This document shows positions 17,261 to 26,034 of a stretch of DNA of 48,063 bases, piece after piece. Every line of letters begins with the position of its first letter. The first letter of the stretch is position 1. The notes under the pieces were generated by a model. The model ran no database searches. It was given only the letters and a program-made list of their open reading frames with translations, and was not told the origin of the DNA. This stretch comes from a virus, in IMG/VR virus record IMGVR_UViG_3300037132_000181, positions 1 through 48,063 of that record; one strand, 5' to 3'. The position numbers and the translations under genes are program-made.

Positions 17261-17728
17261 CTACCTCCCTTGCTTTGACATCTCGTCCAGCCGCTCGAAG
17301 ATGCGGCTAACGTTTTCTTCCATCCGGTGATTGAAATCCAACTGATTTTTTCTCTGTTCGCTCGTAAGCGCCGTCACCATGATAAGGCCAGAGCAATCGT
17401 CGCAGTTCTTATGCTTTTCCGCCTTCTCTACATCTTGCCGCTTGACGAGCGGGACCACGATCTCACGCAGGACGACGTGCAGGATGACGACCAGCAGCGC
17501 GATCATAGGGATGACGCCGGGAGAATAGAGGCCCTCGCCGGGAACCGTCGCGAGGTGCGGAGCCTCCTGCGCAACCGCTTGCCGGGCGCCCCCAGCGAGC
17601 ATGATGGAAACCGTTGCGACGCCACTGAAAACCATTGCAACGTCACAGATGTTTACCCACGCCACCCAGCCGAGATCCCTGAAGAAGGACTTCCACGTTT
17701 CGAGTTGTATCCGCATGAGGTTGATCAT
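17261..17728 (-). CDS. membrane protein with C-terminal coiled coil, 155 aa
   Basis: Hydrophobic segments lie at residues about 25-45 and 72-95. A CDDC pair follows near residue 110, and a charged helix runs to the end (FNHRMEENVSRIFERLDEM). It starts two bases after the preceding small gene's region and right after the adhesin-like gene. It could be a holin partner or inner-membrane spanin. Confidence 0.45.
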   Translation of the reverse strand: MINLMRIQLETWKSFFRDLGWVAWVNICDVAMVFSGVATVSIMLAGGARQAVAQEAPHLATVPGEGLYSPGVIPMIALLVVILHVVLREIVVPLVKRQDVEKAEKHKNCDDCSGLIMVTALTSEQRKNQLDFNHRMEENVSRIFERLDEMSKQGR

Positions 17729-17735
17729 AGGGTCC

Positions 17736-20264
17736 CTAGTTCCGCAAACTCCACGAGATGCAACCTGGATTCGTCGTGAACGCCGCGGCCGTCGAGATGG
17801 TAAACGATGTACCCGGAACCCGCGCAGAGACGTAGGGTTGCTGGAAGTTGGTGTTGCACGTCACGCTGAGCCGAGTTCCCATGCTCGCGTCGAAAGCCAA
17901 GCTGATATCGCTTTTGGCTGTCACCGCCGTCGTGTTCACTACGACTGACGTTGCACCTCCCGATGCTATCGTGACAGCTCCAGCTGTTGCGCTGGTGCAA
18001 GTTCCGCCAGCACTGGAGCAGTTAGTCGTGTCAGAGAGCCCCGAAAAGGTGCCTGTCCCCCGCACGATCAAATCCTTTGTAGAGATTTGTCCGTCCGTCG
18101 TATACCCGCCCGTTGGCTCCATCACGTTGAAGCCGGGACTGCTGCACCCAGTCGCGTAGCTGGTCAAGGTGTTCCAGTACTCGACATTGACGCCGATGAA
18201 ATTGCGGTTGGCTGAACCATTGGCAGCGCACAAAGCCAAGATTCCAATCCCGGTGTTATTTCCGCCGCCGTAATACCCATTCACCGTTATGTTGGTAAAG
18301 TTTACGTTAAACGACTCACCTAGATTGATACCCCCGGCAGAGACGGGTAGCTGCGCCAGTATCTGTCCACCCGTCCATGTCATCCCGGTGCAACCGGTGT
18401 TTTGGCTGTTCTCGTTCGGGCCGCAGAAAAGGCCCCAGTTCGTGAAGAATGACAGAATTGCACCATTGAAGTTGACACCCCCATTTATCATGTCAAACCC
18501 GTCACCATGTAATGCCTCCTCAAATAATGGGTTGGTAAGGGTCCAGCCCGCAGGGTCAGAGCCATAAGTGTTTTGCGCTGCATAGGCTTGATCTACCCAA
18601 TTCACAACGCTGGAAATGTTGACAGTGGACCCGGTTCCTGTACCTCCCGTGGTAGATTGACCCGCTCCTGCGGCACAAGAAGCGCCAGTAAATCCAGGCA
18701 CAGGATATGCCCCAATTTGCGTGACGCCCCCTGATCCGCTGCCGTTGTTGACCTGTTGAATCTGCACTTTTGCGCCACAGGCAAGCACCAGAAATGCTCC
18801 AACATCCCCTTGCACGTAGTTTATTCCGCCTGCCGTTGGCGTTGTGTTGAAAATTACGTCACTGACAGTTCCGCCGACATAGGTCCATGTCGGGGTGAGA
18901 ACCCCGGATGTACCACCCGCCGTGGTTTTGAAGATATGACCGCCCCCAAGTGGGTAGTCCTGTACGCACGAACCAGCAGGGTAGGCGTGGTTGGTCCACC
19001 ACTCGTAACACTCATGTCCCGCCTCCTGGAACGTAACTCCACCGCTGGTTACCGTTGCTCCTGTACCTGTAGGCCAAGTAGGTGGTGTGGTTCCAGACGT
19101 TCCAGGCGCGGTGACGATGTAAATGTGGCCAGTGACTGTATCACGGGGCATGACAAGCTGATTGGCAAAGTAGGGCACACCAGCGACGAATTGGCTGCCT
19201 TGCCAGTAGGCACTAGAGACCCCCCCTGCTCTGCTATCATCTCCATACCACTGGTTGACGACTCCATTGCCTCCTTCGATGTCCATTCCGGTGCAATTCC
19301 CTGACCTGATATTCTCCCATACATCCGTGTAGCTCGTGTCTTCACGTATCCCGAAGCGGCTATAGAATAGAAGAAGATTTGAAGCATTGAGTTGTGGGTT
19401 GTGTTGGTTTGGCATCCCGCCGTCCGCATCTATGGCTGTGCTGAATCCGCATCCGCCGACCGCCGCATCCGGCCCTTGAATGGCTAAATCGCGCACCGTC
19501 AACTTGGTGTAGGTGTTGGTGCTGCGATTGATGATGGTGTCATTCGGGGTATTGTTCTTGATGAAGGTTTCAAGCTGACCCATTCCCTGGATGGTTACTT
19601 CTCCTAGGCTTCCCAACATATTTGACAGGTTTTCTAAGATGAAAGCGGGGCGGTAATTGTCCACATTCTTGGTCAGGATCGAAGAGGGAAGAAGGGCAGT
19701 AAGCGGTTGCGTAATGTCCCATGTCGTCCAAGGATAAGCACTCCCTGGCAAGGTCCAGCCGTTTAGGATGCAAGTCGAATAGGGAGCGCACAAAAGAGCC
19801 CCGTCCACATAGAGCTGAGCAAGATCCGTTGATGCGATTGTGGTCCAATTGGGGATGGTCGTTAGATCAATAACTGTGGTACCGTTACCAAGGCCCGTTG
19901 ACCTTACCGGAACGGTAATCGTCCATGGACTCGATATCCCTGTTCCTGAAAACCGGAGATCGTATGTCCCAGGAAGTACAAAAAACTGCCAAAATGAAGT
20001 GTCGCTATATGATGTGAATGGGTTTGCCTTGACGCTTCCGGTTGCCGTCGAGAAGATGGGGGCTGGATTCGTGGTTCCGGTGGCGTAGACCGTCACCGTA
20101 GCCCCAGGAAAGGTCTGCATCCATTTGGTGGTGGTCGGAGGCAGCCCCCCCACCGTAACCGCCTTGCCCCCCTGCTGAACATACCCACTTACCGATACAT
20201 ACTGCCCCAGTGCATGACCTGCGCTGAGAAGAAGAAGGGCGAGAACGGCGAGTATCCGCTTCAT
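17736..20264 (-). CDS. secreted beta-helix tail-spike/adhesin-like protein, 842 aa
   Basis: The ATG at 20264 is chosen because it directly begins a Sec-type signal: MKR, an Ala/Leu core, and a cleavage-like Ala-Leu-Gly before QYVSV. A beta-sandwich of about 90 residues follows. A long region with right-handed beta-helix character (repeated short strands with Asn and Gly turns, about 190-700) comes next, then a C-terminal domain rich in paired Cys and Thr/Ser strands (about 735-842). This looks like a receptor-binding or carbohydrate-active protein. An export signal on a phage tail protein is unusual; see findings. No catalytic residues were identified. Confidence 0.6.
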   Translation of the reverse strand: MKRILAVLALLLLSAGHALGQYVSVSGYVQQGGKAVTVGGLPPTTTKWMQTFPGATVTVYATGTTNPAPIFSTATGSVKANPFTSYSDTSFWQFFVLPGTYDLRFSGTGISSPWTITVPVRSTGLGNGTTVIDLTTIPNWTTIASTDLAQLYVDGALLCAPYSTCILNGWTLPGSAYPWTTWDITQPLTALLPSSILTKNVDNYRPAFILENLSNMLGSLGEVTIQGMGQLETFIKNNTPNDTIINRSTNTYTKLTVRDLAIQGPDAAVGGCGFSTAIDADGGMPNQHNPQLNASNLLLFYSRFGIREDTSYTDVWENIRSGNCTGMDIEGGNGVVNQWYGDDSRAGGVSSAYWQGSQFVAGVPYFANQLVMPRDTVTGHIYIVTAPGTSGTTPPTWPTGTGATVTSGGVTFQEAGHECYEWWTNHAYPAGSCVQDYPLGGGHIFKTTAGGTSGVLTPTWTYVGGTVSDVIFNTTPTAGGINYVQGDVGAFLVLACGAKVQIQQVNNGSGSGGVTQIGAYPVPGFTGASCAAGAGQSTTGGTGTGSTVNISSVVNWVDQAYAAQNTYGSDPAGWTLTNPLFEEALHGDGFDMINGGVNFNGAILSFFTNWGLFCGPNENSQNTGCTGMTWTGGQILAQLPVSAGGINLGESFNVNFTNITVNGYYGGGNNTGIGILALCAANGSANRNFIGVNVEYWNTLTSYATGCSSPGFNVMEPTGGYTTDGQISTKDLIVRGTGTFSGLSDTTNCSSAGGTCTSATAGAVTIASGGATSVVVNTTAVTAKSDISLAFDASMGTRLSVTCNTNFQQPYVSARVPGTSFTISTAAAFTTNPGCISWSLRN

Positions 20265-20337
20265 AGCTTTATCCCCCACTGTTCAATTTTGAACATAAGC
20301 CTTTCCGAAAAGTTGCCAGAATCCATCCATTCGCTCA

Positions 20338-22629
20338 TCAGTTTATCGTCCCACTTCCCCAAGTTCCCGACCCCAGCGTCAACGGCGCTGAGCCGGTGCC
20401 GCTGAGCGTCACCACTTGCGTGCTCCCAGCTACCCCGCCGTCATTATCTGTGACGCTGAGGGCATCGCTGTATGACGGAAATCCCGCAGGCGAAGGATTG
20501 AAGGTCACCGTAACCGTGCATTCTTGCAGGTACGTCAGATTAACAGGGAAACTACTGCCACAGGTACCCCCTGAAATCGCGAATGATGTGCCCGTTGTGA
20601 TTGCAATACTCGAAATGGCCAAGGTAGAGCTTGCGCTGCCAACATTGCTGATGGTGACTGTAAGCGACGCTGAAGTTGTCGAAACTTGCTGCGTCCCAAA
20701 GACAATCGAACTAGGCCCCACTTGCGCAGTTGGGTTGCCTCCACCCCCACCACCAGACCCGAACTCGATGGCTCCCCTCGCATAACCCGTAGTCGAACCG
20801 AACGTGGTTCCATAAAAATCCTGGTTAAACGGCGGCGCATTAAAGGGCGCGGGCAACGATGAGTCACCGATGGCCCACTGACTATTGCTGGTTGCCGCAC
20901 CAGTGAATGGAGAGTTTGGCTTATAGTTCCCGTGCACACTGTCTACGAATGGGTTGGTCTGACCAGAGCTGTGGCAAACATCGGATGACGATGCTGCACT
21001 ACAAGTCCACACGGAATCCGCGACGCCCGAATTCACCAAACTGTTGTGGGCTTGTTGGACCGAGAACCCGGAAGCCGCCCCGCCTTTTGCTATAAGTACA
21101 ACGCCTACCGCCGAGCTACCGAACGTGCCGCCAGGAACATTGTAAAACAGGTTATTCTTGCTTGTACCCGAAGATGAGCAACCGTAGCTGTTGGAGAGGC
21201 ATCCCGTTCCCGCTCCACCGTGCTGGGCATAAGCGCAATTGTTAGAACCTGTGCAAAGCAGGTACATCCCTTGCTTGCCCCCATTCAGGGGGACGTTGAC
21301 GAACGTATTGTTGAGCAGCAGGGCGTTTTGAGTGACGCCGGAATCCCCGTTGTCATCCGAGAAGAACGATGAGACTCCACAGACTCGAAAATCGGTGGAA
21401 TCGCAGCCAACGATGTTGGAGAAAATGTAGAGGCCGTTCGTCGTTCCCCCATAGGGACTGCTGGCAATGTGCATGTTATTGATGGTGCTGGTGCCGGATG
21501 CGTTCCACAGCACGTTCCGATAAAAGTAGATCGGCCCACTCACCTCAGCGTAAGCCCCTTCGCCGAACAGAATCATGTTGCTGTGGTATGTTGGAGTTGA
21601 GCGATTGCTGGAAACGTAATTATTGAGAAATGAAACGTTGTACAGGTTGTAGCCGCTCATGCCTCCTGAATTATGGATGTAGACGCCCTGGACTAGACTG
21701 TTAGAATAAGATCGCGTGTTGCCCCCGCCAAAGGACACCCAACCCCCTGGAATGAAATCCAGACCAACATAGGCTAAGCCTGTAGGACATGAGCCAAGGG
21801 GAACAACCACCGTGTTGCTGGATATTGAGGTGGCATGGGTATCGTGGAAAAGAATCGTGCTGGCAGAATTCCACCCGCCAACTTTGTCCGTAGTGCCATC
21901 CCCACCAATATCGCCAGCCGTGGTGATCGTGGCAGCGCCGCCAGACCATGAGCATCCAGTGACCGCCTGCGGATACCACGGCATCAAGCCATATCCAGCC
22001 ACCTCGATGTTTTTGACCGTCACGTCAGTCTGGGCTCCGGTAGATGTACAGCCTATACTCACTCCACCCTGCCCAAGGAACTTGAAACCCTGCCCTCCAA
22101 GGGTTCCAGCCGGGTCGGTTACTCCCGTGATTCCGTCAATCACATAATGGTTTCCACAGACCTTCCATTTTCCACCCGTTGAGGCTTGAGGGTCAGTGGT
22201 GTCATTGTAAAGGGAGGCGACTGAGGTACCCATTCCCGCTGTCCATCCAGAGTCGGTCTGGGGTCCGTTACCCGCTGTGTAGAGCGGCAGACTGCCTCCG
22301 GGGCAATAGGGTACAGTTGTGTTGTTGCTTCCCGCTGAACAGTCCACGGCCTTGTAGATATAAATTATGGATGACCCGGAATCCGCGTCATTGAAGCTGT
22401 AGGAGAGGTAATAGTTCAGCGATCCTGCGGACATGTAGGCGGCACCGCGCACTAGGGTTCCAGAAGCAGGGAAATCGAGGTACGCACCGGCACCCCCTGG
22501 CGACGCGGCACAATCCCATTTAGTACCGTCTCCGTTGTTTGCGCAATCTCCAACCGGACGCACGTGGTAAATCTGTGCGCTGGCGCTGACTGAGAACAGG
22601 AGTGCAAGAAGCAAGAGAAGTTTTTTCAT
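20338..22629 (-). CDS. secreted beta-helix protein with choice-of-anchor D domain, 763 aa
   Basis: A signal peptide (MKKLLLLLALLFSVSASA) precedes QIYHV. Residues about 25-620 have parallel beta-helix features (Asn-rich turns, repeated short strands, NNTFVN and NNLFYN-type rungs), like pectate-lyase-fold or tail-spike proteins. After a Gly6 linker, residues about 640-745 match a choice-of-anchor D / ASPM-SPD-2-Hydin-type Ig domain (SSIVFGTQQV..., then ECTVTVTFNPSPAG). That domain is abundant in Acidobacteriota and hints at the host. Start overlaps the stop of the previous gene (TGATG). It is probably an adhesin or depolymerase, but no active site was recognised. Confidence 0.65.
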   Translation of the reverse strand: MKKLLLLLALLFSVSASAQIYHVRPVGDCANNGDGTKWDCAASPGGAGAYLDFPASGTLVRGAAYMSAGSLNYYLSYSFNDADSGSSIIYIYKAVDCSAGSNNTTVPYCPGGSLPLYTAGNGPQTDSGWTAGMGTSVASLYNDTTDPQASTGGKWKVCGNHYVIDGITGVTDPAGTLGGQGFKFLGQGGVSIGCTSTGAQTDVTVKNIEVAGYGLMPWYPQAVTGCSWSGGAATITTAGDIGGDGTTDKVGGWNSASTILFHDTHATSISSNTVVVPLGSCPTGLAYVGLDFIPGGWVSFGGGNTRSYSNSLVQGVYIHNSGGMSGYNLYNVSFLNNYVSSNRSTPTYHSNMILFGEGAYAEVSGPIYFYRNVLWNASGTSTINNMHIASSPYGGTTNGLYIFSNIVGCDSTDFRVCGVSSFFSDDNGDSGVTQNALLLNNTFVNVPLNGGKQGMYLLCTGSNNCAYAQHGGAGTGCLSNSYGCSSSGTSKNNLFYNVPGGTFGSSAVGVVLIAKGGAASGFSVQQAHNSLVNSGVADSVWTCSAASSSDVCHSSGQTNPFVDSVHGNYKPNSPFTGAATSNSQWAIGDSSLPAPFNAPPFNQDFYGTTFGSTTGYARGAIEFGSGGGGGGNPTAQVGPSSIVFGTQQVSTTSASLTVTISNVGSASSTLAISSIAITTGTSFAISGGTCGSSFPVNLTYLQECTVTVTFNPSPAGFPSYSDALSVTDNDGGVAGSTQVVTLSGTGSAPLTLGSGTWGSGTIN

Positions 22630-23363
22630 CAGTTATGCACCAGCACGCATCCCGACATTGCGATCATCAAACTTGCCGCGCCAGACCATGTGTGGGTTAT
22701 AGGCCCCACGGTTCCAGGTCCGATGTCGGTATATACCTTGCTGTTCGTTAAGCCTGTGACAACCGTTCCGGTCTGCGTTTGATTGGTGGTCCACGTCGGG
22801 ACCGAAGAAGTCTCGTTTGCAAAATCTGTCAGCGTCAAGTCGCCAGCATTAGCGGCCAAGGTGCGAGACAACGAGGTAGCCGTGGTGCCCGTCACAAAGG
22901 TTCCGTTCTTGGTAGGTGTGGTCTGGTTTACGCCGGTAAAGCTGCGGACGAAGATCGCCATCGTAGTGGCGGTGGTCCATGATGCCGTGATCGTTTTGAC
23001 TCCCGTGTCCGTGGTTGTTAACACATACTCCATGGTTCGGAACCAACTAATTGAAGTGCCGCTATCCGTGTTAGCCACCAAAGAGAAGGTCTCTGCGCCA
23101 ATCGCTACCGAAGTAATAGCCACCGCATTGTTGCGAAAGATTAAGTCAACTACGATACCCCGCGTCAAACTCGCACCCCCTAACGTGATCGCCTGAGTCT
23201 TGCTGGTAACGTTAGAGTTAACATAGCTGCTGGCAACGTTGTTCTCGTAGGCAACGACAGTGCCGCCCGCCGCCGTGGGCGCAGGCGGTGGCCCAAAGGT
23301 GGGAATCCCCTGCCAGGGATGCAGTAGCAACGCCAGAAGCCATGCGATGGGTAGGAAGCTCAT
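22629..23363 (-). CDS. tail/adhesin-like protein with hydrophobic N-terminus, 244 aa
   Basis: The ATG at 23363 overlaps the upstream stop as ATGA. The first 20 residues (MSFLPIAWLLALLLHPWQG) form a hydrophobic signal or anchor. The rest is Thr/Val/Ser-rich beta sequence of jelly-roll or sandwich type, with ITLGGASLTRG and ENN-type loops, ending in a hydrophobic strand. It lies in a coupled chain with two other signal-bearing proteins. It could be a minor tail or receptor-binding protein; the family is not recognised. Confidence 0.5.
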   Translation of the reverse strand: MSFLPIAWLLALLLHPWQGIPTFGPPPAPTAAGGTVVAYENNVASSYVNSNVTSKTQAITLGGASLTRGIVVDLIFRNNAVAITSVAIGAETFSLVANTDSGTSISWFRTMEYVLTTTDTGVKTITASWTTATTMAIFVRSFTGVNQTTPTKNGTFVTGTTATSLSRTLAANAGDLTLTDFANETSSVPTWTTNQTQTGTVVTGLTNSKVYTDIGPGTVGPITHTWSGAASLMIAMSGCVLVHN

Positions 23364-24211
23364 CGTGTCACCGTCAGATTGAGAGTCACCGCGCCGGGAG
23401 TAACCGTGATCGAACTCCAATTGCACACGTCCACTCCGATGTATCCAGACTTCGGTACCGCTGTTACCGCGAGTCCTCCAGTAGTAACCGGTGTAAACCC
23501 GCCTTGTGCCTTGATGCTCAAGTTCGGTGTCATCACAACGGTGTCCGTCGCCAGCACGCCTGTTGCAGCCACACTGTTTGTCGTGCCATCGACGATCGTT
23601 GTGCAGGCCGTCGTGAGTAGCGGTGTCGTGTCGAGCGTCAGCGTGCCGTGGAATATAGTTCGAGTATAGGTGTATGGCCCGTCCGTTCCAAACGACCCTT
23701 GGAAATGGCAGGACGCATCCACGTCATTCCTGAGGTGGTTAGCAAGCGGAGTAATGTTCGAGGTGCGGCACACTTGATCCTGCATCGGGAGCGTGGTGCT
23801 AGTGGCAGTAGCATGATCGAAAGAAATTCCCCCCGTACCGCTGAATTGGAAAACGTTATTATTATCAACATAGATGCAGATATCGGCGCTGTTCGCCGCG
23901 TTTCGCCAGCACACTTTGTCAACGTTGTTGGCTAAATTCAATTCTCCACTTGTGGCAGGATTGGCGGAAGGAGAGGTAAGGGGAAAAGATGCGCCGCCAT
24001 TCGTCTCGAGCCAACCGTAACTTGATCCGCCATTCGAGCTTCCGCACCAGTAGATGTTGCCGTTCGTTATGTCGTTCCACTCCATGATGGGCGAGCAGCC
24101 GCCGGTCGGTGCCCCACTGCCAATCAGCCGCACCACGTTGCCGTTGCCTTGCGCGTGCGCAAGACCAGCCAATGCAGCAAACAACACTAATCCTAAAATC
24201 AGCCGTTTCAT
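23360..24211 (-). CDS. signal-peptide-bearing tail/adhesin-like protein, 283 aa
   Basis: The ATG at 24211 overlaps the upstream stop as ATGA and opens a clear Sec signal (MKRLILGLVLFAALAGLAHA) followed by QGNGN. The mature protein is Gly/Ser/Thr/Asn-rich. Residues about 30-150 include Trp- and Cys-containing beta strands. The last 80 residues form a beta domain with paired Cys similar in style to the end of the 842-residue neighbour, typical of trimeric tail-tip domains. Export plus tail-tip style suggests a receptor-binding component. Confidence 0.55.
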   Translation of the reverse strand: MKRLILGLVLFAALAGLAHAQGNGNVVRLIGSGAPTGGCSPIMEWNDITNGNIYWCGSSNGGSSYGWLETNGGASFPLTSPSANPATSGELNLANNVDKVCWRNAANSADICIYVDNNNVFQFSGTGGISFDHATATSTTLPMQDQVCRTSNITPLANHLRNDVDASCHFQGSFGTDGPYTYTRTIFHGTLTLDTTPLLTTACTTIVDGTTNSVAATGVLATDTVVMTPNLSIKAQGGFTPVTTGGLAVTAVPKSGYIGVDVCNWSSITVTPGAVTLNLTVTR

Positions 24212-24726
24212 GATTGCACCGCCGAAGGCAAGTAGTATTGACTTCCAGAACTCGCTACGCACCAATAATTCGCTGTGTTGTCACAGTCCGCAAACCCCGC
24301 TGGCCCCTGATAGAAGAGCGTCAAAAACAGGTCATGAAAGGCATTCGCCCCCGCTGTTGTGGGGAGTGCCTTGGAGACCCCCAAAAACAAACTCGCCGTG
24401 AGCGGATTGGCGTTCACGCCCTGCACCATAATGTTTTGGCACGGGAAGCTGAGCACCATGTACTCGCCAGCCGCGTGGTTCTTTTTGAATATCCCGCTGA
24501 CGCTGGTCGGGCTAACCACCTGAACCTGAATGGCCAGTTCCGTTGACGTGCCACCCGTCGAAACCATGAGCACCGTATCGCTGTTCACGAACATGGAACT
24601 GTCGCCCACAACGACCGTCTGGCTAATCAAGTCATTGCCGACAACCTGGTTGGTGAGGGTGGTCGCGATGAGCGGCTGCGCGACCGTGGTGCACGAATAT
24701 GGCTTGAAACACCGTGGTACTGACAT
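24208..24726 (-). CDS. structural/tail protein, 172 aa
   Basis: The ATG at 24726 is chosen because AGGAGG lies five bases ahead; a TTG six codons upstream falls inside the palindrome. The protein is beta-rich with Thr/Val runs, contains a QNIMVQGVNANPL strand pair (about residues 97-109) and ends with a Cys- and Trp-containing domain. Its stop overlaps the start of the next gene. It is probably a tail or baseplate part, inferred from the surrounding operon. Confidence 0.45.
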   Translation of the reverse strand: MSVPRCFKPYSCTTVAQPLIATTLTNQVVGNDLISQTVVVGDSSMFVNSDTVLMVSTGGTSTELAIQVQVVSPTSVSGIFKKNHAAGEYMVLSFPCQNIMVQGVNANPLTASLFLGVSKALPTTAGANAFHDLFLTLFYQGPAGFADCDNTANYWCVASSGSQYYLPSAVQS

Positions 24727-24736
24727 AAATCCTCCT

Positions 24737-24752
24737 GGGTGCAACGTTGCAC
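24737..24752. repeat. junction palindrome, 14-base even form
   Basis: GTGCAACGTTGCAC (24739-24752) is an even, perfectly symmetrical version with CG at the centre. It lies between the stop of the 425-residue protein and the AGGAGG of the gene at 24726. Confidence 0.8.
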
Positions 24753-24756
24753 ATGG

Positions 24757-26034
24757 CTAATCTCCCCAAAATGGAACTCCAACAGAATCATCGCACGCGG
24801 GATGGAGTTGCGCAAACGATGATCCAGCCAGTGCCAGCGGGTATGGCATCTTGGTGGCTGAAAGCCAAGTCCCATAGTTTCTCTGCATAATGGAAGCGTC
24901 GCGGATCTGCAAGTCCTGCGCCATCCGCATGTATTCGGCCATGTAGATGTTGTGGCTGACCGGGTTCGCCCGCCGCCCGAGGATTGCCGGTCCCTCCCAC
25001 ATCACAAGGTCCGCCATGGCGCGCTTTTTGATGATGTCGCCGCGGCGCGCGAAGTAGGCCATTGGAACGGGGTTGGCCGGCGTAAGGTCTGGAGCCCAAA
25101 TCTTGTAAAAATAAGGGTACGCATAATTTGCCTGCTGCCGCGGATAGAATTCTTTCCGCAGGACGGGCTGCGAGGCATTCGTCTGCCCGTAGGTGTCTGT
25201 GACCCCGTCCGGCAGGGCCTCAAGATACGCCACGTTGATGTCCACGTCGGCCAGCAGGTACGGCGTGCCGCTCTGACTGCGTTGGGGATCGACGTTGTTC
25301 AATTCCTCGAACGTGAACGAGGTCGGCAACTGGTAGCCGTTCGGAGGGTCCGTCAGGCACACCAACCGCTCAAGATTAGAGTCACTCGGCGTCCAGTAGA
25401 CATTGGTGATCTCGAACGACACGATGCCTGTCACCCCGCTGTACCCGGTCGCCAGCGTAAAGCTGGTGGTGGTGGGGTTGTCCACGATGTCGTAGCACGG
25501 CCACTCGCCACCGAAAATCGCTTGGCGCCCGGCAATGATGCTGGCCTGTCCGGGGAGAACTCCGTTGCCCAACGCCGTGATGTTGACCGTGCAGCCGGTT
25601 CCCGAGCCGCTGGAGAACGTTGGGACGGCATTCTTCAAGGTGCAATTTGCACCTGCGTTCGTAATGCTGCCCGTCAGCACGCCTCCCCCACCGTCCACGG
25701 TCCCCACGGTGATTTGGCCACCGGAGAAGCCGATGAGGCTCAGGACGTCCCCAGGGGAGTTACCCATGCCTTTTGCCGCGATAGTGAATGCCGCCATGCC
25801 GTTCGACGCAACCACGTTTTGGACCAGCGTGCTGCCCTGGATGCAGTAGGCATTCCCTGTGATGGATTGCTGGCAAACCATTTGGGCCTGGCGGAACAAA
25901 AGCGACCATCCATCAGTGGGGAAGTCGAGCAGCGCCCGGTACCCATCCTTCAAGAAATCATAAATGCTTGCCAGTGGGCATTCTGGAACATAATTGCGTA
26001 GCGCTCCGGCCATCGACTGAAGTGTATCAGGCAT
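24757..26034 (-). CDS. putative tail/virion protein, 425 aa
   Basis: The N-terminal 50 residues are helical (a YDFLKDGYRALLDFP patch). Residues 60-215 are Gly/Thr/Val-rich beta sequence with a long insertion. The C-terminal half is mixed alpha/beta, rich in Tyr, Pro and Met (about 285-410), and ends FWGD. Start overlaps the last codons of the glycosyltransferase gene by eight bases. It lies between glycosyltransferases and exported tail proteins; a virion role is likely, but I recognise no family. It contains an in-frame copy of the palindrome. Confidence 0.45.
   Translation of the reverse strand: MPDTLQSMAGALRNYVPECPLASIYDFLKDGYRALLDFPTDGWSLLFRQAQMVCQQSITGNAYCIQGSTLVQNVVASNGMAAFTIAAKGMGNSPGDVLSLIGFSGGQITVGTVDGGGGVLTGSITNAGANCTLKNAVPTFSSGSGTGCTVNITALGNGVLPGQASIIAGRQAIFGGEWPCYDIVDNPTTTSFTLATGYSGVTGIVSFEITNVYWTPSDSNLERLVCLTDPPNGYQLPTSFTFEELNNVDPQRSQSGTPYLLADVDINVAYLEALPDGVTDTYGQTNASQPVLRKEFYPRQQANYAYPYFYKIWAPDLTPANPVPMAYFARRGDIIKKRAMADLVMWEGPAILGRRANPVSHNIYMAEYMRMAQDLQIRDASIMQRNYGTWLSATKMPYPLALAGSSFAQLHPACDDSVGVPFWGD
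25638..25654. repeat. palindrome copy inside a coding region
   Basis: AGGTGCAATTTGCACCT, a 17-base odd palindrome with T at the centre, lies in frame within the 425-residue protein gene. It encodes roughly Ala-Gly-Ala-Asn-Cys-Thr, so this copy is not at a gene boundary. Confidence 0.75.

Noticed and set aside
20280-20295. TGTTCAA/TTGAACA inverted repeat between the beta-helix genes
   Set aside because: Only one copy was found, with no T run and unlike the main palindrome family. It could be chance in an AT-rich gap.
24952-26001. Plus-strand open frame over the 425-residue protein gene
   Set aside because: Antisense to a gene tightly coupled on the minus strand. The sequence looks like shadow translation with unusual Arg/His content.
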